NCBI GenBank assembly: GCA_014529385.2
Contig: CM043953.1
Location: 94,585,342 to 94,649,341, forward strand
Length of the DNA: 64,000 nt
Source: Adiantum capillus-veneris
Lineage: Eukaryota; Streptophyta; Polypodiopsida; Polypodiales; Pteridaceae
Direction: 5' to 3'
Positions 1-9,276 of the stretch are shown in pieces. The first letter of the stretch is position 1. Each line of letters begins with the position of its first letter. Below the pieces are notes generated by a model that worked only from the letters and a program-made list of their open reading frames with translations, made no database searches and was not told the DNA's origin. Both the position numbers and the translations under genes were made by a program.

Positions 1-661
1 CTTTTTGCCTTTCCTGTGAGATGGATATAACCCCTTTAATCTTTGGAAAATATTCTTGTAGGTCTCAGCTATATTCATCAGCATGCAGCGAAGATCTTCC
101 CATGTGCTTGAAGTAGTAAGGGACTTTTGGATCTTCCCTCTTTAACCTCGAAAGGTACTTTTCCCATAGAAGTATGTACAATGTCATTGTACGCATACTC
201 TATAAGAGGTAGGTACTTCTATCATCGAGAACGTTGATCTACTTCCATGAAATAGGCTTTTAGTAGATTCAAGAATCATTAGATTAGTTATTTCACTTTG
301 GTCATCCGTTTGTGGATGATAGGCCGAAAGAGAAATTTAATCTACTTCTTAGATTCCAAAAGAGACCCTTCTAGAAATTACTGGTCATTCTAGGATCTTT
401 GTCCGACACTATGGATGTTGGAAATCCATGATGCTTGAAAATTTGAGATCTGAAGAGGGGTGCCATTTGATGTGCCTTACTAGTCTTTTTGACACGCATA
501 GAGTGTATTTTCTTGTTAAGCCTGTCGACTGAAACAATTCAAGTTGCTTCCCTTGATCAATTTTCAACTTTTGGTATACCACGCATTTTGAAACATATTA
601 TTGTATGTTTACTTTTCATGGTAGACCAACAGAAATACATTTCTACTCCTTGAAGAGTAGA
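1..661 (-). pseudogene. Ty3/Gypsy integrase remnant (element F)
   Basis: The minus strand encodes stop-interrupted pieces of a Ty3 integrase core. The clearest is near 390-440, reading HGFPTSIVSDKDPRM, which matches the region around the second catalytic aspartate of the DDE triad (usual form SDRDPRF). A following KGLFWNL piece and a Q-T-D-G-like stretch near 300-320 fit the next part of the core. No continuous frame survives, so it cannot make an active integrase. The N-terminal zinc finger joins the RNase H remnant upstream; the C-terminus lies beyond the window. Confidence 0.65.
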
Positions 662-1360
662 CTATGGAATCCCTCGTTGCCCTGCATAAGGAGAAGTATG
701 GGATTCATATCTGACTTTCGTATTGTATGGGTGATTAACACATAGCCTATTGCCGTTTGGAAGATAACCATCCTTCAAGGTGAATGGTTCTTTTTTCTTC
801 CCTATTGCAAAGGCTGTAATTACATACTTAAAGTCTTGGTCAGTAGCATACTCATCTATCTTAAAAGATAGATCATTGTGAGTTGCTATAGACACCACAT
901 TTACCCTTGGTCGTTGTGAAAGTGCATCGACCACTTGATTGTGCTTGCCAACAACGTGAGCAATATGAAATTTAAATTGCAAAAGAAAAATTTTCCACCT
1001 CATTTGTTTGTCGGAGAGCTTGGTTTACATCATGAAGTTCTTGAGGCTTTGTGATCCATTCGTAGGATGAATGGAATCCCCAAGAGACAGTGTTTCCACT
1101 TGTTTATGGCATATAGAATAGCTAGTAGGTCTTTTTCATATTTGCCCCATACTCACTTATCGAAGTTGAGTCTTTGATTCTCATATGCTATGGCATGCCC
1201 TTCTTGAAGCAAAATAGCTCCAAGGCAATTACCACAAGCATCACATTGGACCTCAAATGGCTTTGAGAGATCTAATAGTGTGAGCACATGTTGAGAGATA
1301 AGATTCTCCTTAAGCTTCTCAAAAGCTTCTTGCACTTTTGCAGTCCATGAATACTTAACG
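662..1360 (-). pseudogene. Ty3/Gypsy RNase H remnant (element F)
   Basis: Frames at 1335-1153 and 1003-662 carry RNase H landmarks. FEVQCDACGNCLGAILLQ contains the first catalytic aspartate in the normal V-x-C-D-A setting and is followed by HAIAYENQRLN. Downstream, FKFHIAHVVGKHNQVVDALSQRP matches the end of the Ty3 RNase H domain (usual H-x-x-G-x-x-N-x-x-A-D-A-L-S-R), with VVDALSQR retained. A stop-containing gap at 1004-1150 still reads as the middle of the domain (EKDLLAILYAINKWKHCLLG). It is the connection between reverse transcriptase and integrase in a dead polyprotein. Confidence 0.8.
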
Positions 1361-1494
1361 TTTCTTTCTATTAAGTCATGTAATGGGCCTGCTATTAGCG
1401 AGATTTTCTATGAAGCATCTATAGTATGCACACATACCTATGAAGCTTTGTACCTCATGTAGATTCCTTGGATTAGGCCATCCTTTTATTATCT

Positions 1495-2003
1495 CTAACT
1501 TTGTTGGATCATACGGGTGCCATCATTACAGATAATGTGACCTATCTCTTGTAGGAAAATTTCACTTTTCTTTTGATTAATGAAAAGCTTATTCTCTCTC
1601 ACAACTTGAAAGGTTACCTGGAGGTGTCGCTTGTACTCTTCAAGAGAATTTGGATGGCCTGAAGATTTTTGTCCATCATGAGTTTGCGTTTGGAGCATTT
1701 GTCAGGCCAAAACTTGTACATTATCAAATAGATCTTCTACCCGCGGCACGGGAAATCTATTTTTGATAGTATCTTATTTAGTGCTCTATAGTCGACACAG
1801 ATGTGATATGTGTCGTCTTTCTTTTGCACTAAAAGCAATGGTGAACAAAATGGAGAGGAGCTAGACCTCACCATCCCTTTTTCCACCAATTCATGCACTT
1901 GCCTCATGATCTCCTCTTGTTGAGCTTGTGAAACTGGATAAGGAGGCTTGTTAGGCAGTGAGCTTCCTAGTAGGAGCTCAATTGCATGGTCATCATCCCT
2001 CAT
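1495..2003 (-). pseudogene. Ty3/Gypsy reverse transcriptase with core deleted (element F)
   Basis: The N-terminal part at 2003-1737 is typical Ty3 reverse transcriptase: PPYPVSQAQQEEIMRQVHEL, then SPFCSPLLLVQKKD and CVDYRALNKI. The next frame, 1698-1495, starts at SLEEYKRHLQVTFQVVRENKLF, a segment that normally lies just after the catalytic FxDD box. Palm sequence including FxDD is therefore missing, about 80-100 residues by comparison with the family. This deletion alone makes the enzyme non-functional. Protease lies upstream and RNase H downstream, as expected. Confidence 0.85.
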
Positions 2004-2063
2004 TTTAGAGGTAGCTCACTAGGGATGTCATCAATGAAAACATCTTGGGATCCATTTAGGAAA

Positions 2064-2462
2064 TTAGACAACTCTCATTCCGCTTGATTCCCTGGGTATG
2101 GTGTGCCCCAACTCATTAGCATCTATGTACATTCTCTTTTCCCTATAGGTGAAGTAGATTCTCCTTTCAAGGAAATTCATGTTGGAAGCCATGTAGTTAA
2201 ACCATGGTGCCCCAACGATTAACATTCTCATGTTTGAGAGGGGAGATGAAGAAATCCTTTTTGTCCACATAGCTTGGACATGAAGCCTCAATTTTCCAAT
2301 TAAGGGAGTAATTGAGAGGTCTTGTCCCTTAATAGCTCCATCAGATTTCAATGTATCTCCCATCTTGTGGGATTGTATGCCGACCTTGGTGGTCAACCCC
2401 GTGGATATGAAGTTGTGAGTTGAAACAGGGTCAAACAAAATAAAGGCATCATGATCTTGCAT
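2064..2462 (-). pseudogene. Ty3/Gypsy aspartic protease remnant (element F)
   Basis: This 132-codon frame carries the retropepsin landmark DPVSTHNFIS in place of the usual D-[ST]-G-A-[ST]-H-x-F-[IV]. The catalytic aspartate remains but the glycine has become valine. A flap-like stretch follows, then VGAPWF, equivalent to the LGMPWL/LGRDWL end of the domain. It directly follows the gag zinc knuckle and precedes reverse transcriptase. The altered active site and flanking stops make it inactive. Confidence 0.75.
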
Positions 2463-2468
2463 CTTTCC

Positions 2469-3894
2469 CTAAGCATAGGAAAGGAGAAATCCTTGGCAAT
2501 GAGCATCCTCTTTTGGAGCTTCAAACATAGAGGCTCTAGGAGTCTCATTACGAGTAATTCTCTTGGGGCAAGGACAATAACCATGTTCTTGCTCCCTACA
2601 CTTAAAACATTTGTGGTCCTTATGAAAAGATTCTAGCTCTTTAGGAGAGAGTTTATATTTACCTTTGTAAACTCCCTTATCCTTGGACCGATTGTTGTTG
2701 TTGTTGAAATAGCCTTGGTAAGAATTTTGGGCATTGGTTTTCCCCTTTGCATCACTTTTGTCTTTATTTTCCATGGGCTTGACATTCTGTCTACCCCCTT
2801 GTTGGAAATTGATGTGCGAAGCAACCATTGTGTGGTGGATTACTTTGGTGATAGAACCAGGCCATTGAGAGTTGACATACTCAGCTATCTCTTTGGGTAA
2901 TCCCGCACAGAATTGTTGCTTTTGCTCGACAAAGTCTATCTTTTGAAAGATAGTAGCCTTGAGATGTAAATCCCAAAACTTGTCCACATATTTGTTGATA
3001 GACTCATGAGAGAGAAGCTTTAAACTTCACCATTTGGTAAGCACTTTATCCTTTGCATCACTTGCAAGGAATTGCTTCATGATGGAAACTCGTAGAGTTT
3101 TCCATGTCTTTGGGGCTTCGCCGTTGCCACAAAGGCTAGCCCACCATTGACGAGCCGATTTTTGGAAGTGCATAGCTACATGGCGTAGCTTGGAGGACTC
3201 CGTGAAGCCTTCGTCTCCAAAGGCCACATCAAATTGTTAGATGAAGGCCAATACTTTGTCGGTAGCACCAAAGGTTCCATCATAGGTAAGGAAAGAAATA
3301 CTCTTTCCTCCCTCTTTGAACTTCTTGAGCTTTTGTTACCTTCACCATGCAGGATAAGATTTACAATGTCCTCCCCTCTTGTATTCTCTAGGAGAATAAC
3401 TATTACTTTCATCAGAAGAGGAGGAAGGTGAAGAAGAAGGAGAAGAGGGTGACCTCTTTCTTACCCTTTTCTTCCTTTGTTTCCTCTCTTCCCTTTCAAA
3501 GTAACGAGGAGAAGAACTATGGATTAACCATTTCCTCTTGGGAGGAGTTGGCAATCATTTAAGACCGTTGTCCTCGTGGAGTCACATCTTTGGAGGAACT
3601 TAGGGATTCATTACTTTCTTGATCGTTGAATTCCTCCTCTCATATGGGAGAGAGTCTTCTTTTGGGGGTCTCATCAAGAGGCCTCCTAAGCTCTCTCTCC
3701 TCTTGGAGAGGAAAGGAAATCCCATAAGCACGAAGTTGTTGAGTAACTTCGGCTTGCAAAGCGGGGTTGCCCATAGCTTGTTGCAACCTAGTAGCAAGAT
3801 AATTAACAAACATGGGGGCATCATCATTAGCACCTTCATGTGCAAAATCAAAGGTATCAATGTTCATTCTATTGTCTTGGTTATTGTCAGCCAT
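2469..3894 (-). pseudogene. Ty3/Gypsy gag remnant (element F)
   Basis: The likely start is the ATG at 3894 (MADNNQDNRMNIDTFDF), chosen because everything upstream in that frame is leader. The N-terminus is followed by a basic, serine-rich stretch near 3420-3540 encoded in another frame. Then come capsid-like sequence (FGDEGFTESSKLRHVAMHF, AREWW-type ARQWW) and FCAGLPKEIAEYV. One degenerate zinc knuckle (CFKCREQEHGYCPC) lies near 2600. At least four frame changes or stops break it. Retrotrans_gag homology is clear from the W-W and GLP landmarks. Confidence 0.8.
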
Positions 3895-4295
3895 GTTAAT
3901 TAAACTTATGTTTTTACTTAGTGTATGCTTTGGCAATTCAAAACCTTAGTTGCTACTATTCTTAGCCTTTGAAAATAGGCACTTAAGTATCTACACCCAC
4001 GGCTCGACTTGGTTAATTATAGACAGTAGTGGAGTGAGTCTAACATAGCGAAGTTACCGAGGGATAGCTCCTTTTGCATTTCTTATGGCTTAATAATGGT
4101 AAAGCCATAGTCAAGTCTAAAAAGACTCCATTATTAAGTCCAAAGCTCTCGAGGTGTGCACCATATCCCACATAGTGGGCTCAACAAAACCAATAATAGA
4201 TCCCAGTCCCACTTACCCTAATATAATTAACAAAATCAACCATTAATAGGCTACTTAAGGACCTCTCTTGTTAAGCAAGAAAAGAGAAACCAAAT

Positions 4296-4307
4296 GCTCT
4301 GATACCA
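4296..4307 (-). other. Primer-binding site, tRNA-iMet type (element F)
   Basis: The minus strand reads TGGTATCAGAGC, the complement of the 3' end of plant initiator methionine tRNA. It lies one base inside the LTR edge (TG at 4309). This is where minus-strand DNA synthesis would be primed. Confidence 0.85.
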
Positions 4308-5393
4308 ATGTAATGAAAATGGCCTATGAACTTTGAGAGTAGCGGAATTAGGAAATTAGATGAAGCACTTCTGTGAGATTACTTTGTGAGCATAGCGGGT
4401 GAACTTAATTGATGGTAGCAACATAAACATGGTACTTAGTTAACTTGGCATGAACAATACTTTTTCAAGAGAGAGAGAGAGTTTAGAGAACATGACAATA
4501 GTTGAGGACCGGATTCATATGAGGACCGGATTCATATGGCACCGGTGCCCCCTCCAATAGGCATTTGTATTATAGTTTCTCCCATCAAGAGAGACTTGGT
4601 ACAATACAATCTTTGTGTTCCTTGTGACCTAGGTGATGCAATGAAGATGGAAAGCTTCATGCATCACAAGCATAACATAAACTTTGTAGAAATCATTATC
4701 CCAAGCCTCAATCCCAAGGCCTCAAACACCTTCGAAGGTGGAGAGAGCTAGCAGGGAATGAGGATAGGGAAAAGGAAGAAGAAACATTCCATAGGAGAAA
4801 GAAATAGTTCCTCACTTATCATTACTCTTCTTGCTAGCATACATAATAGCATAGTAATGAAGATGGAGAAGATGGCAAGTTTAAGCATTGAAGCATGGCT
4901 CTTGGTTGGATTTGCATTCCATAGCCAAGAGTGTTGGTGTAGGCTCTTACTTCTCACAAGCTTGGACAAGGAGGTGGAGTTCCTCAACTTTCACCAAGTG
5001 AGAATGAATCCACAAAATGAGTGTGTGTGTGTGGTGTATATCCCCCTAGCACCCCCTTGATTGCTTGGGGCTAACTTTTCCACATGTTGCAAGCTCATTG
5101 GACCCCTCTCCTCCTAGCCAATCACATGCTGCATGCATTCAAGTACATGGGTAGTCTTTTGACAAGTGTCCTCCTTACCCCTTAGAGAGAGAGCTTGAAA
5201 ATATCTAGATATTTTTTGGATGGAAGTAGAAGCTCATTGGACCCCTCTTTAGCCCAACCAATAGCATTCAAGCACACCATGTGGTTAAGCTTAGTGAGAG
5301 TTTGATGTGTGTCCCATGTGCCCTTTTAGAAAAGGGGTGCCCCTTGGGTGAGTGAAAGGTTAGGTCAAAGATTCCCCTATCTTTGGGACTTTT

Positions 5394-5665
5394 ATGCATA
5401 GGAAGCTTCTCAAGCAACTTCCTCATTAACTGTATAGGGTCTCTTTTTGACTCAAGCATCTTACCCCCCATGCATAGGAAGCTTCTCAAGCAACTTCCTC
5501 ATTAAGTGTGTAGGGTCTCTTTTTGACTCAAGCATCTTAACCCCCATGCATAGAAAGCTTCTCAAGAAACTTCTTCATTAAGTGTGTAGGGTCTCTTTTT
5601 GACTCAAGCATCTTACCCCCCATGCATAGGAAGCTTCTCAAACACCTTCCTCATTAAGTATGACA
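5394..5665. repeat. 76-bp tandem repeat, about 3.5 copies
   Basis: Starts of the unit (ATGCATAGGAAGCTTCTC) fall at 5394, 5470, 5546 and 5622, exactly 76 bp apart, with only a few substitutions between copies. It lies inside the presumed LTR of element F. No coding meaning is apparent. Confidence 0.9.
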
Positions 5666-5699
5666 AGTACCTCAAGTGCCTTAGTCATCAAGCATGACA

Positions 5700-5872
5700 A
5701 GCACCTTAGGTGGAGTTCCCACCTCAAGCTCAACCCTAGCTTGCCTAAGGTCAAAGGCAAGTTTAGGTCGGGTTTCCACCTCAAGCTCAGCCCTAGCTTG
5801 CCGAAGGTCAAAGGTAAGTTTAGGTCGGGGTCCCACCTCAAGCTCATCCCTAGCTTGCCTAAGGTAAAATGA
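5700..5872. repeat. 57-bp tandem repeat, about 2.7 copies
   Basis: The unit containing CCACCTCAAGCTCA recurs at 5719, 5776 and 5833. The period of 57 bp is a multiple of three, so open frames run through it on both strands, but they are a by-product of the period. It directly follows the 76-bp array in the same LTR. Confidence 0.85.
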
Positions 5873-5939
5873 CTTTTAACACTAACCATTGGAGGTCTTT
5901 AATGAAGCTAACCGTAAGGTCTTTTAAGCTCCATTAGAT

Positions 5940-6137
5940 GCACATTGCTCTTTGATAGACTACCTCCTTTTGGACCCCTATTGAGATGTAACCATCTCTC
6001 CTCTTGGTCCCCTGCTGAGGTAAGTTTGGAAGCACTTATTGCACATTGCTCTTTGATAGACCATCTCCTTTTGGACTCCTATTGAGATGCAACCATCTCT
6101 CCTTTTGGTCCCGTGTTGAGATAGGTCTAGAAGCACA
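5940..6137. repeat. 101-bp tandem doublet
   Basis: The sequence beginning GCACATTGCTCTTTGATAG occurs at 5940 and 6041 and continues in parallel for about 95 bp with scattered substitutions. It is the outermost part of the presumed element F LTR. Confidence 0.8.
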
Positions 6138-6537
6138 TGTCTCTATTCTAACTCTTGTTCCTGTTCTTTCTCCCACATTAAATGATCAATTTAATGTGAG
6201 AAAATCATTTGGTAAAGTTAGATATTATATTTTATGACAATACCTCACCTCAATGTGCTTTGACTTGGAGTGATACACATGATTTCTTGGCAAAGCAATG
6301 GCACTCTGACTATCACAATGCAAAACTTATACCTATTGAATGTCTAAATTTTCCACTGGATGTGCCAAACATAAAGCTTCCTTGTTTACATCTGATGTTG
6401 CAATGTGCTTAGCCTCTATAATGGAAGAAGATGTACAATTTTGGAGAAATGGCTCCTCCTACAAATATGAATATGTAGCCAGACGTAGACCTGCTACTGT
6501 CTTTGCAACCCACATAATCCACATCCATGTAACCAAC
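6138..6537 (-). pseudogene. Copia-A RNase H remnant
   Basis: Translation from 6537 downward gives GYMDVDYVGCKDSSRSTSGY followed by IFIFVGGAIS, the standard Copia RNase H motif (usual G-Y-x-D-x-D-W-A-G-x-x-x-x-R-R-S-T-S-G-Y). A later stretch near 6240-6310 parallels the D-S-Q-S-A-I and T-K-H-I-E-V-R-Y boxes seen intact in Copia-D. Stops occur. The piece ends at 6537, where element 1 begins, and resumes at 15416. Confidence 0.85.
6533..6537. other. Target-site duplication CCAAC (left)
   Basis: CCAAC directly abuts the left LTR and matches 15416-15420 beyond the right LTR. Removing one copy and the element restores the Copia-A RNase H frame. Confidence 0.95.
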
Positions 6538-6788
6538 TGTGCGCTCCTTGCCGCACTGTCAAAGCAAGGGACTTGCCAATACACCGTGTGCGAGCCACAA
6601 ACGGCTCCAAGCACACAACAAGCCTAAACTAGCAAGCTCAAGGAAGCAAAGGGTGTGTCACTCACCGCTCTACGCTCGCCTTCGTGGTGGATTCCTCACC
6701 GCGATGAAGAAGAAGCTGCAGTCGTGCCGCGCTCAATCGCTTCGCCGCCGTCGTGCCTTCGTAATGCTCGATCGCACACACACTCTCC

Positions 6789-6828
<40 letters not shown>

Positions 6829-7124
6829 AGGAGGTGAAGAAGAAGAAGATGGAGATGGAGCAAGAGCACTCTTCTATTGCACAAATGAGAGAATGAGTAA
6901 AAATTAGGTTTAGTTGGCTTTTATAGGAGCTCACCCCATTCACACTTGGGCGCCCATGCTTAACCAACTAATCCCTTGAATGTCCAAGTTAAAGTGCGCC
7001 TCTCATCGACGATCACTCTTACCCTTTTCCTATTGGTCCGACAAGCCCGGTACCTGACTCTATCGAATACATAATACACGTCCATCGTAGGCGATAGGGT
7101 GTCCGTGTGCCGTGAGGGTTAACA
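6538..7124 (-). repeat. 3' LTR of element 1
   Basis: This 587-bp repeat matches 14839-15415 almost throughout. It carries a CT/CA microsatellite at about 6783-6828 and a TATAAAA box (minus strand) at 6919-6925. Ends are TG...CA. The last bases of the LTR next to the interior touch a purine tract, as required of a 3' LTR. Confidence 0.95.
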
Positions 7125-7125
7125 T

Positions 7126-7137
7126 GCCCCCCTTCCT
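7126..7137 (-). other. Polypurine tract of element 1
   Basis: The minus strand reads AGGAAGGGGGGC just before the 3' LTR start TGTTAACC. This is the normal position and composition for the plus-strand primer. Confidence 0.85.
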
Positions 7138-8757
7138 GATGTAGATTCCGTCCTCGGAAGCTATTGAGTTGAAGCTGGTTCGTCAAGGTGGAAGAGCATT
7201 TGAGATGAATGTCCTTAGCCTTCTTCAGTCACTGCAAAATCAAACAACATTGGCACAGTAATTGCATTCTCTTAAAAAGCATATGCAGTTTTAGGTAGAC
7301 AAATTGATTGGTCAAAGAATTTCAAACAATTTGTCAGCAATGAACATTAAATTGCAATGTAATCAAATGCATAAACAGATGTAAAGGTAAAAAATTAAAC
7401 AAGTCTGGGGTCGCTAATTTGACGGTCGAAAGGCACTAGAGATCGAATATTAATACCATGGGTAAGCTTCTTAATTATCTGTGGTCAATTAAGTTGTTTA
7501 ATCGCGAGAGCCAAGTATTGATGTTCGAGGGCTGACTAGAGGCTATATCTAGAAAACCTTGTAGTTAAGCTACCATAAAAGGAATTTCTCATGAAATCAT
7601 CGCCTGACTGATTACTTTTTCTTTGACCCCCCAAAGTCTTTCCACATTGATTCAATTATGATGTGTGTGCTTATTTTGTATGCCTTGGGTTTTTTGCTTT
7701 TCAAGGAAAAGTGCCCACGCTGGGAATCTCTAGGGCTCTAGTACCATAGGCAATACATGTGAGTGAAGTACCAAATCAAGCCGAGATTTCTCTTCCAGCT
7801 TAAGATTTTACATTGTGGCACTTTGATTTTTTGTTTGTTCATTTTCAGCATTTAAATTTTGTAACTTTGGGGGGTCATATAACACTGTTACCCTCCCCAG
7901 GCTCATCACATTAGTAAACTCCCTTTATAATACTTAAACTAAAGGTCAATAGGGTTAAGCCCACTAGAAAGCCCTAGTACATTTCATACAATGCTGCCTA
8001 AATCGGATTAAGAACCTAAGTAACCATTGCTTATTAGGAAGGCATTCCCCATGGTATTAAGAGAAGATTTCTAATACCTAGCTTGGTCAAACTAGCTTAG
8101 TCAGACTGCTTGATTTTTAAACCTAGACAAGTGATTATGACAAAACATTACATTGAATTAAATGTTTGATACTAAGACAATGCGCTGAATATTATGCTAC
8201 CAATCATAATCAAAGCAGACAATCATAGATGCAAAAAGATAAGCGCAATGCTAATGGACAAGAAACACCTGTTTGTGTTGATGGTCGCGCTTGATTTGAA
8301 GTGTGAACGAGAGAAAGGTTCCATGAAGGTCCAAATCCTATCAATAGCAACACGCTCCTGTACACACTATGAAATACAAACAATACCTCTAGGAGGAACA
8401 TCAGTGGGAAAAGAGATCCTTTGCTAATCACTCAACTCTAAAACAGAAACACTCCTATCGTACTAATCTTACCTACCCTCCATCACTCAAGTGATGACGA
8501 TCAAAGGTGTTTTATGGCATAGGTTTCTGTTTCACTGTACCAGATGTGACATGTGTAGGTCTGAGTCAATGTTTTGACTTTTATTGTGCATACTCGTTTG
8601 CTAATTGCTCTTGCTCTTTATTTTTATTTTTTTTGTGAGTATAAAGCTTTATGTGTACATTCCCTAAGATTGGTGATTGAGAGGTCAGGGAAAAAGGTTG
8701 AGAGGGAAGCAAGTGAATAATGGATGTCAGCAAACACTCCCCCCTTCCTTGGGTAGA
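7138..8757 (-). other. Non-coding 3' interior of element 1
   Basis: No gene is supported. All frames are broken, and none resembles reverse transcriptase, RNase H or integrase, which would normally sit here. A second purine tract of the same form as the functional one lies at the coding end (8737-8750). The stretch is AT-rich with no obvious internal repeats. Confidence 0.7.
8737..8750 (-). other. Internal polypurine-tract copy (element 1)
   Basis: The minus strand reads AAGGAAGGGGGGAG, near-identical to the tract at the 3' LTR but 1.6 kb upstream. It directly follows the last coding codons of the W-x-P-K tail. Confidence 0.6.
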
Positions 8758-9276
8758 TCATACCGTTTGAAATGAGCTTGTCACCCTTTGAAACCAATTG
8801 TTCCAGTTGGTAATAGGTGAGGATTTTTGCCAGTAGTTTTCTATTACCCTAGGTGCCTCGTCAAGTTGCAAGGGTGGTAAGGTACTCTCCCAGGATCGAA
8901 CTTGAAGTGGTTCATCAGGTGATTCTTGAACACTGGGAGGTGTGGATTCTTTTGTAGCTTCATGGAGGTCCACTACTATAGATGGAGGCTGTGTAGAAGC
9001 TTTTACCTCTATGGATGTATTACATGAGGAGCTAGAATCTTCATGGGACTCCCCCCTTCCTGAGCTAGGTGGAACAAATCATTCTTTCTTTGGTACCCAA
9101 ACTAGCTCGGGAGCGGGTGTGTAGCATTCTATGATTTTTTCCTTTCCACGATCATTGATTCGTTTTGGAGCTACGGGATTGGGCTCACTTGGGTCAGGTG
9201 ATAGGTAAGAGCACAATCTACGTTTTGGCACCCAGATTTGATCATTTCCTTGATAGTAGCCTTGGGCTCCCAATAG
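8758..9276 (-). pseudogene. W-x-P-K tail of the element 1 protease frame, after in-frame stops
   Basis: The protease frame ends in RWIPK followed by TGA at 9277, but the same frame stays open beyond it. It reads QIWVPKRRL, then LVWVPKKE and a second TGA near 9077, then a further acidic, proline-rich stretch ending near 8758 (NYWQKSSPITNWNNWFQR). Each stop follows a W-[IV]-P-K copy within two residues. Either the two TGA codons are mutations in a longer ancestral frame or the tail is translated by readthrough. The sequence cannot decide. A third purine tract (9049-9061) lies inside this coding stretch. Function unknown. Confidence 0.6.
9049..9061 (-). other. Second internal polypurine-tract copy (element 1)
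   Basis: The minus strand reads AGGAAGGGGGGAG, the same core as the tracts at 7126 and 8737. It lies within the extended protease frame between the two halves of the W-x-P-K tail. Confidence 0.55.

Larger units (their letters stand above)
1..6137 (-). mobile_element. Decayed Ty3/Gypsy element F, cut by the window start
   Basis: The minus strand reads, in order, LTR, primer-binding site, gag, protease, reverse transcriptase, RNase H and integrase, which is the Ty3/Gypsy order. Every domain is broken by stops or shifts. The 3' LTR lies outside the window. The inner LTR edge is clear: a TG at 4309 sits next to a tRNA-iMet primer site. The outer edge is not. A CA ending at 6137 is the best candidate because Copia-type sequence begins beyond it, but I found no target-site duplication to prove it. 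Confidence 0.75.
4309..6137 (-). repeat. 5' LTR of element F (outer edge uncertain)
   Basis: The inner end begins with TGTAATG next to the primer-binding site. The LTR is internally repetitive: an 18-bp doublet near 4504-4539, a 76-bp tandem array, a 57-bp tandem array and a 101-bp doublet. A CA at 6136-6137 is a plausible outer end, giving about 1.8 kb, because Copia RNase H sequence begins about 100 bp beyond. The partner LTR is outside the window, so the limit cannot be checked here. Confidence 0.5.

Noticed and set aside
1-4300. Endogenous pararetrovirus (caulimovirid) for element F
   Set aside because: There is an LTR with primer-binding site, an integrase remnant downstream of RNase H and no movement-protein sequence; this is a Ty3/Gypsy retrotransposon.
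4296-4307. Methionine tRNA gene fragments at TGGTATCAGAGC sites (also 23774, 34098, 54173)
   Set aside because: Only 12 bases match and each abuts an LTR; they are primer-binding sites, and no cloverleaf follows.
7138-8757. Hidden reverse transcriptase or integrase in the 3' interior of element 1
   Set aside because: Translated stretches on both strands lack DD, DDE, RNase H and zinc-binding landmarks even allowing frameshifts.
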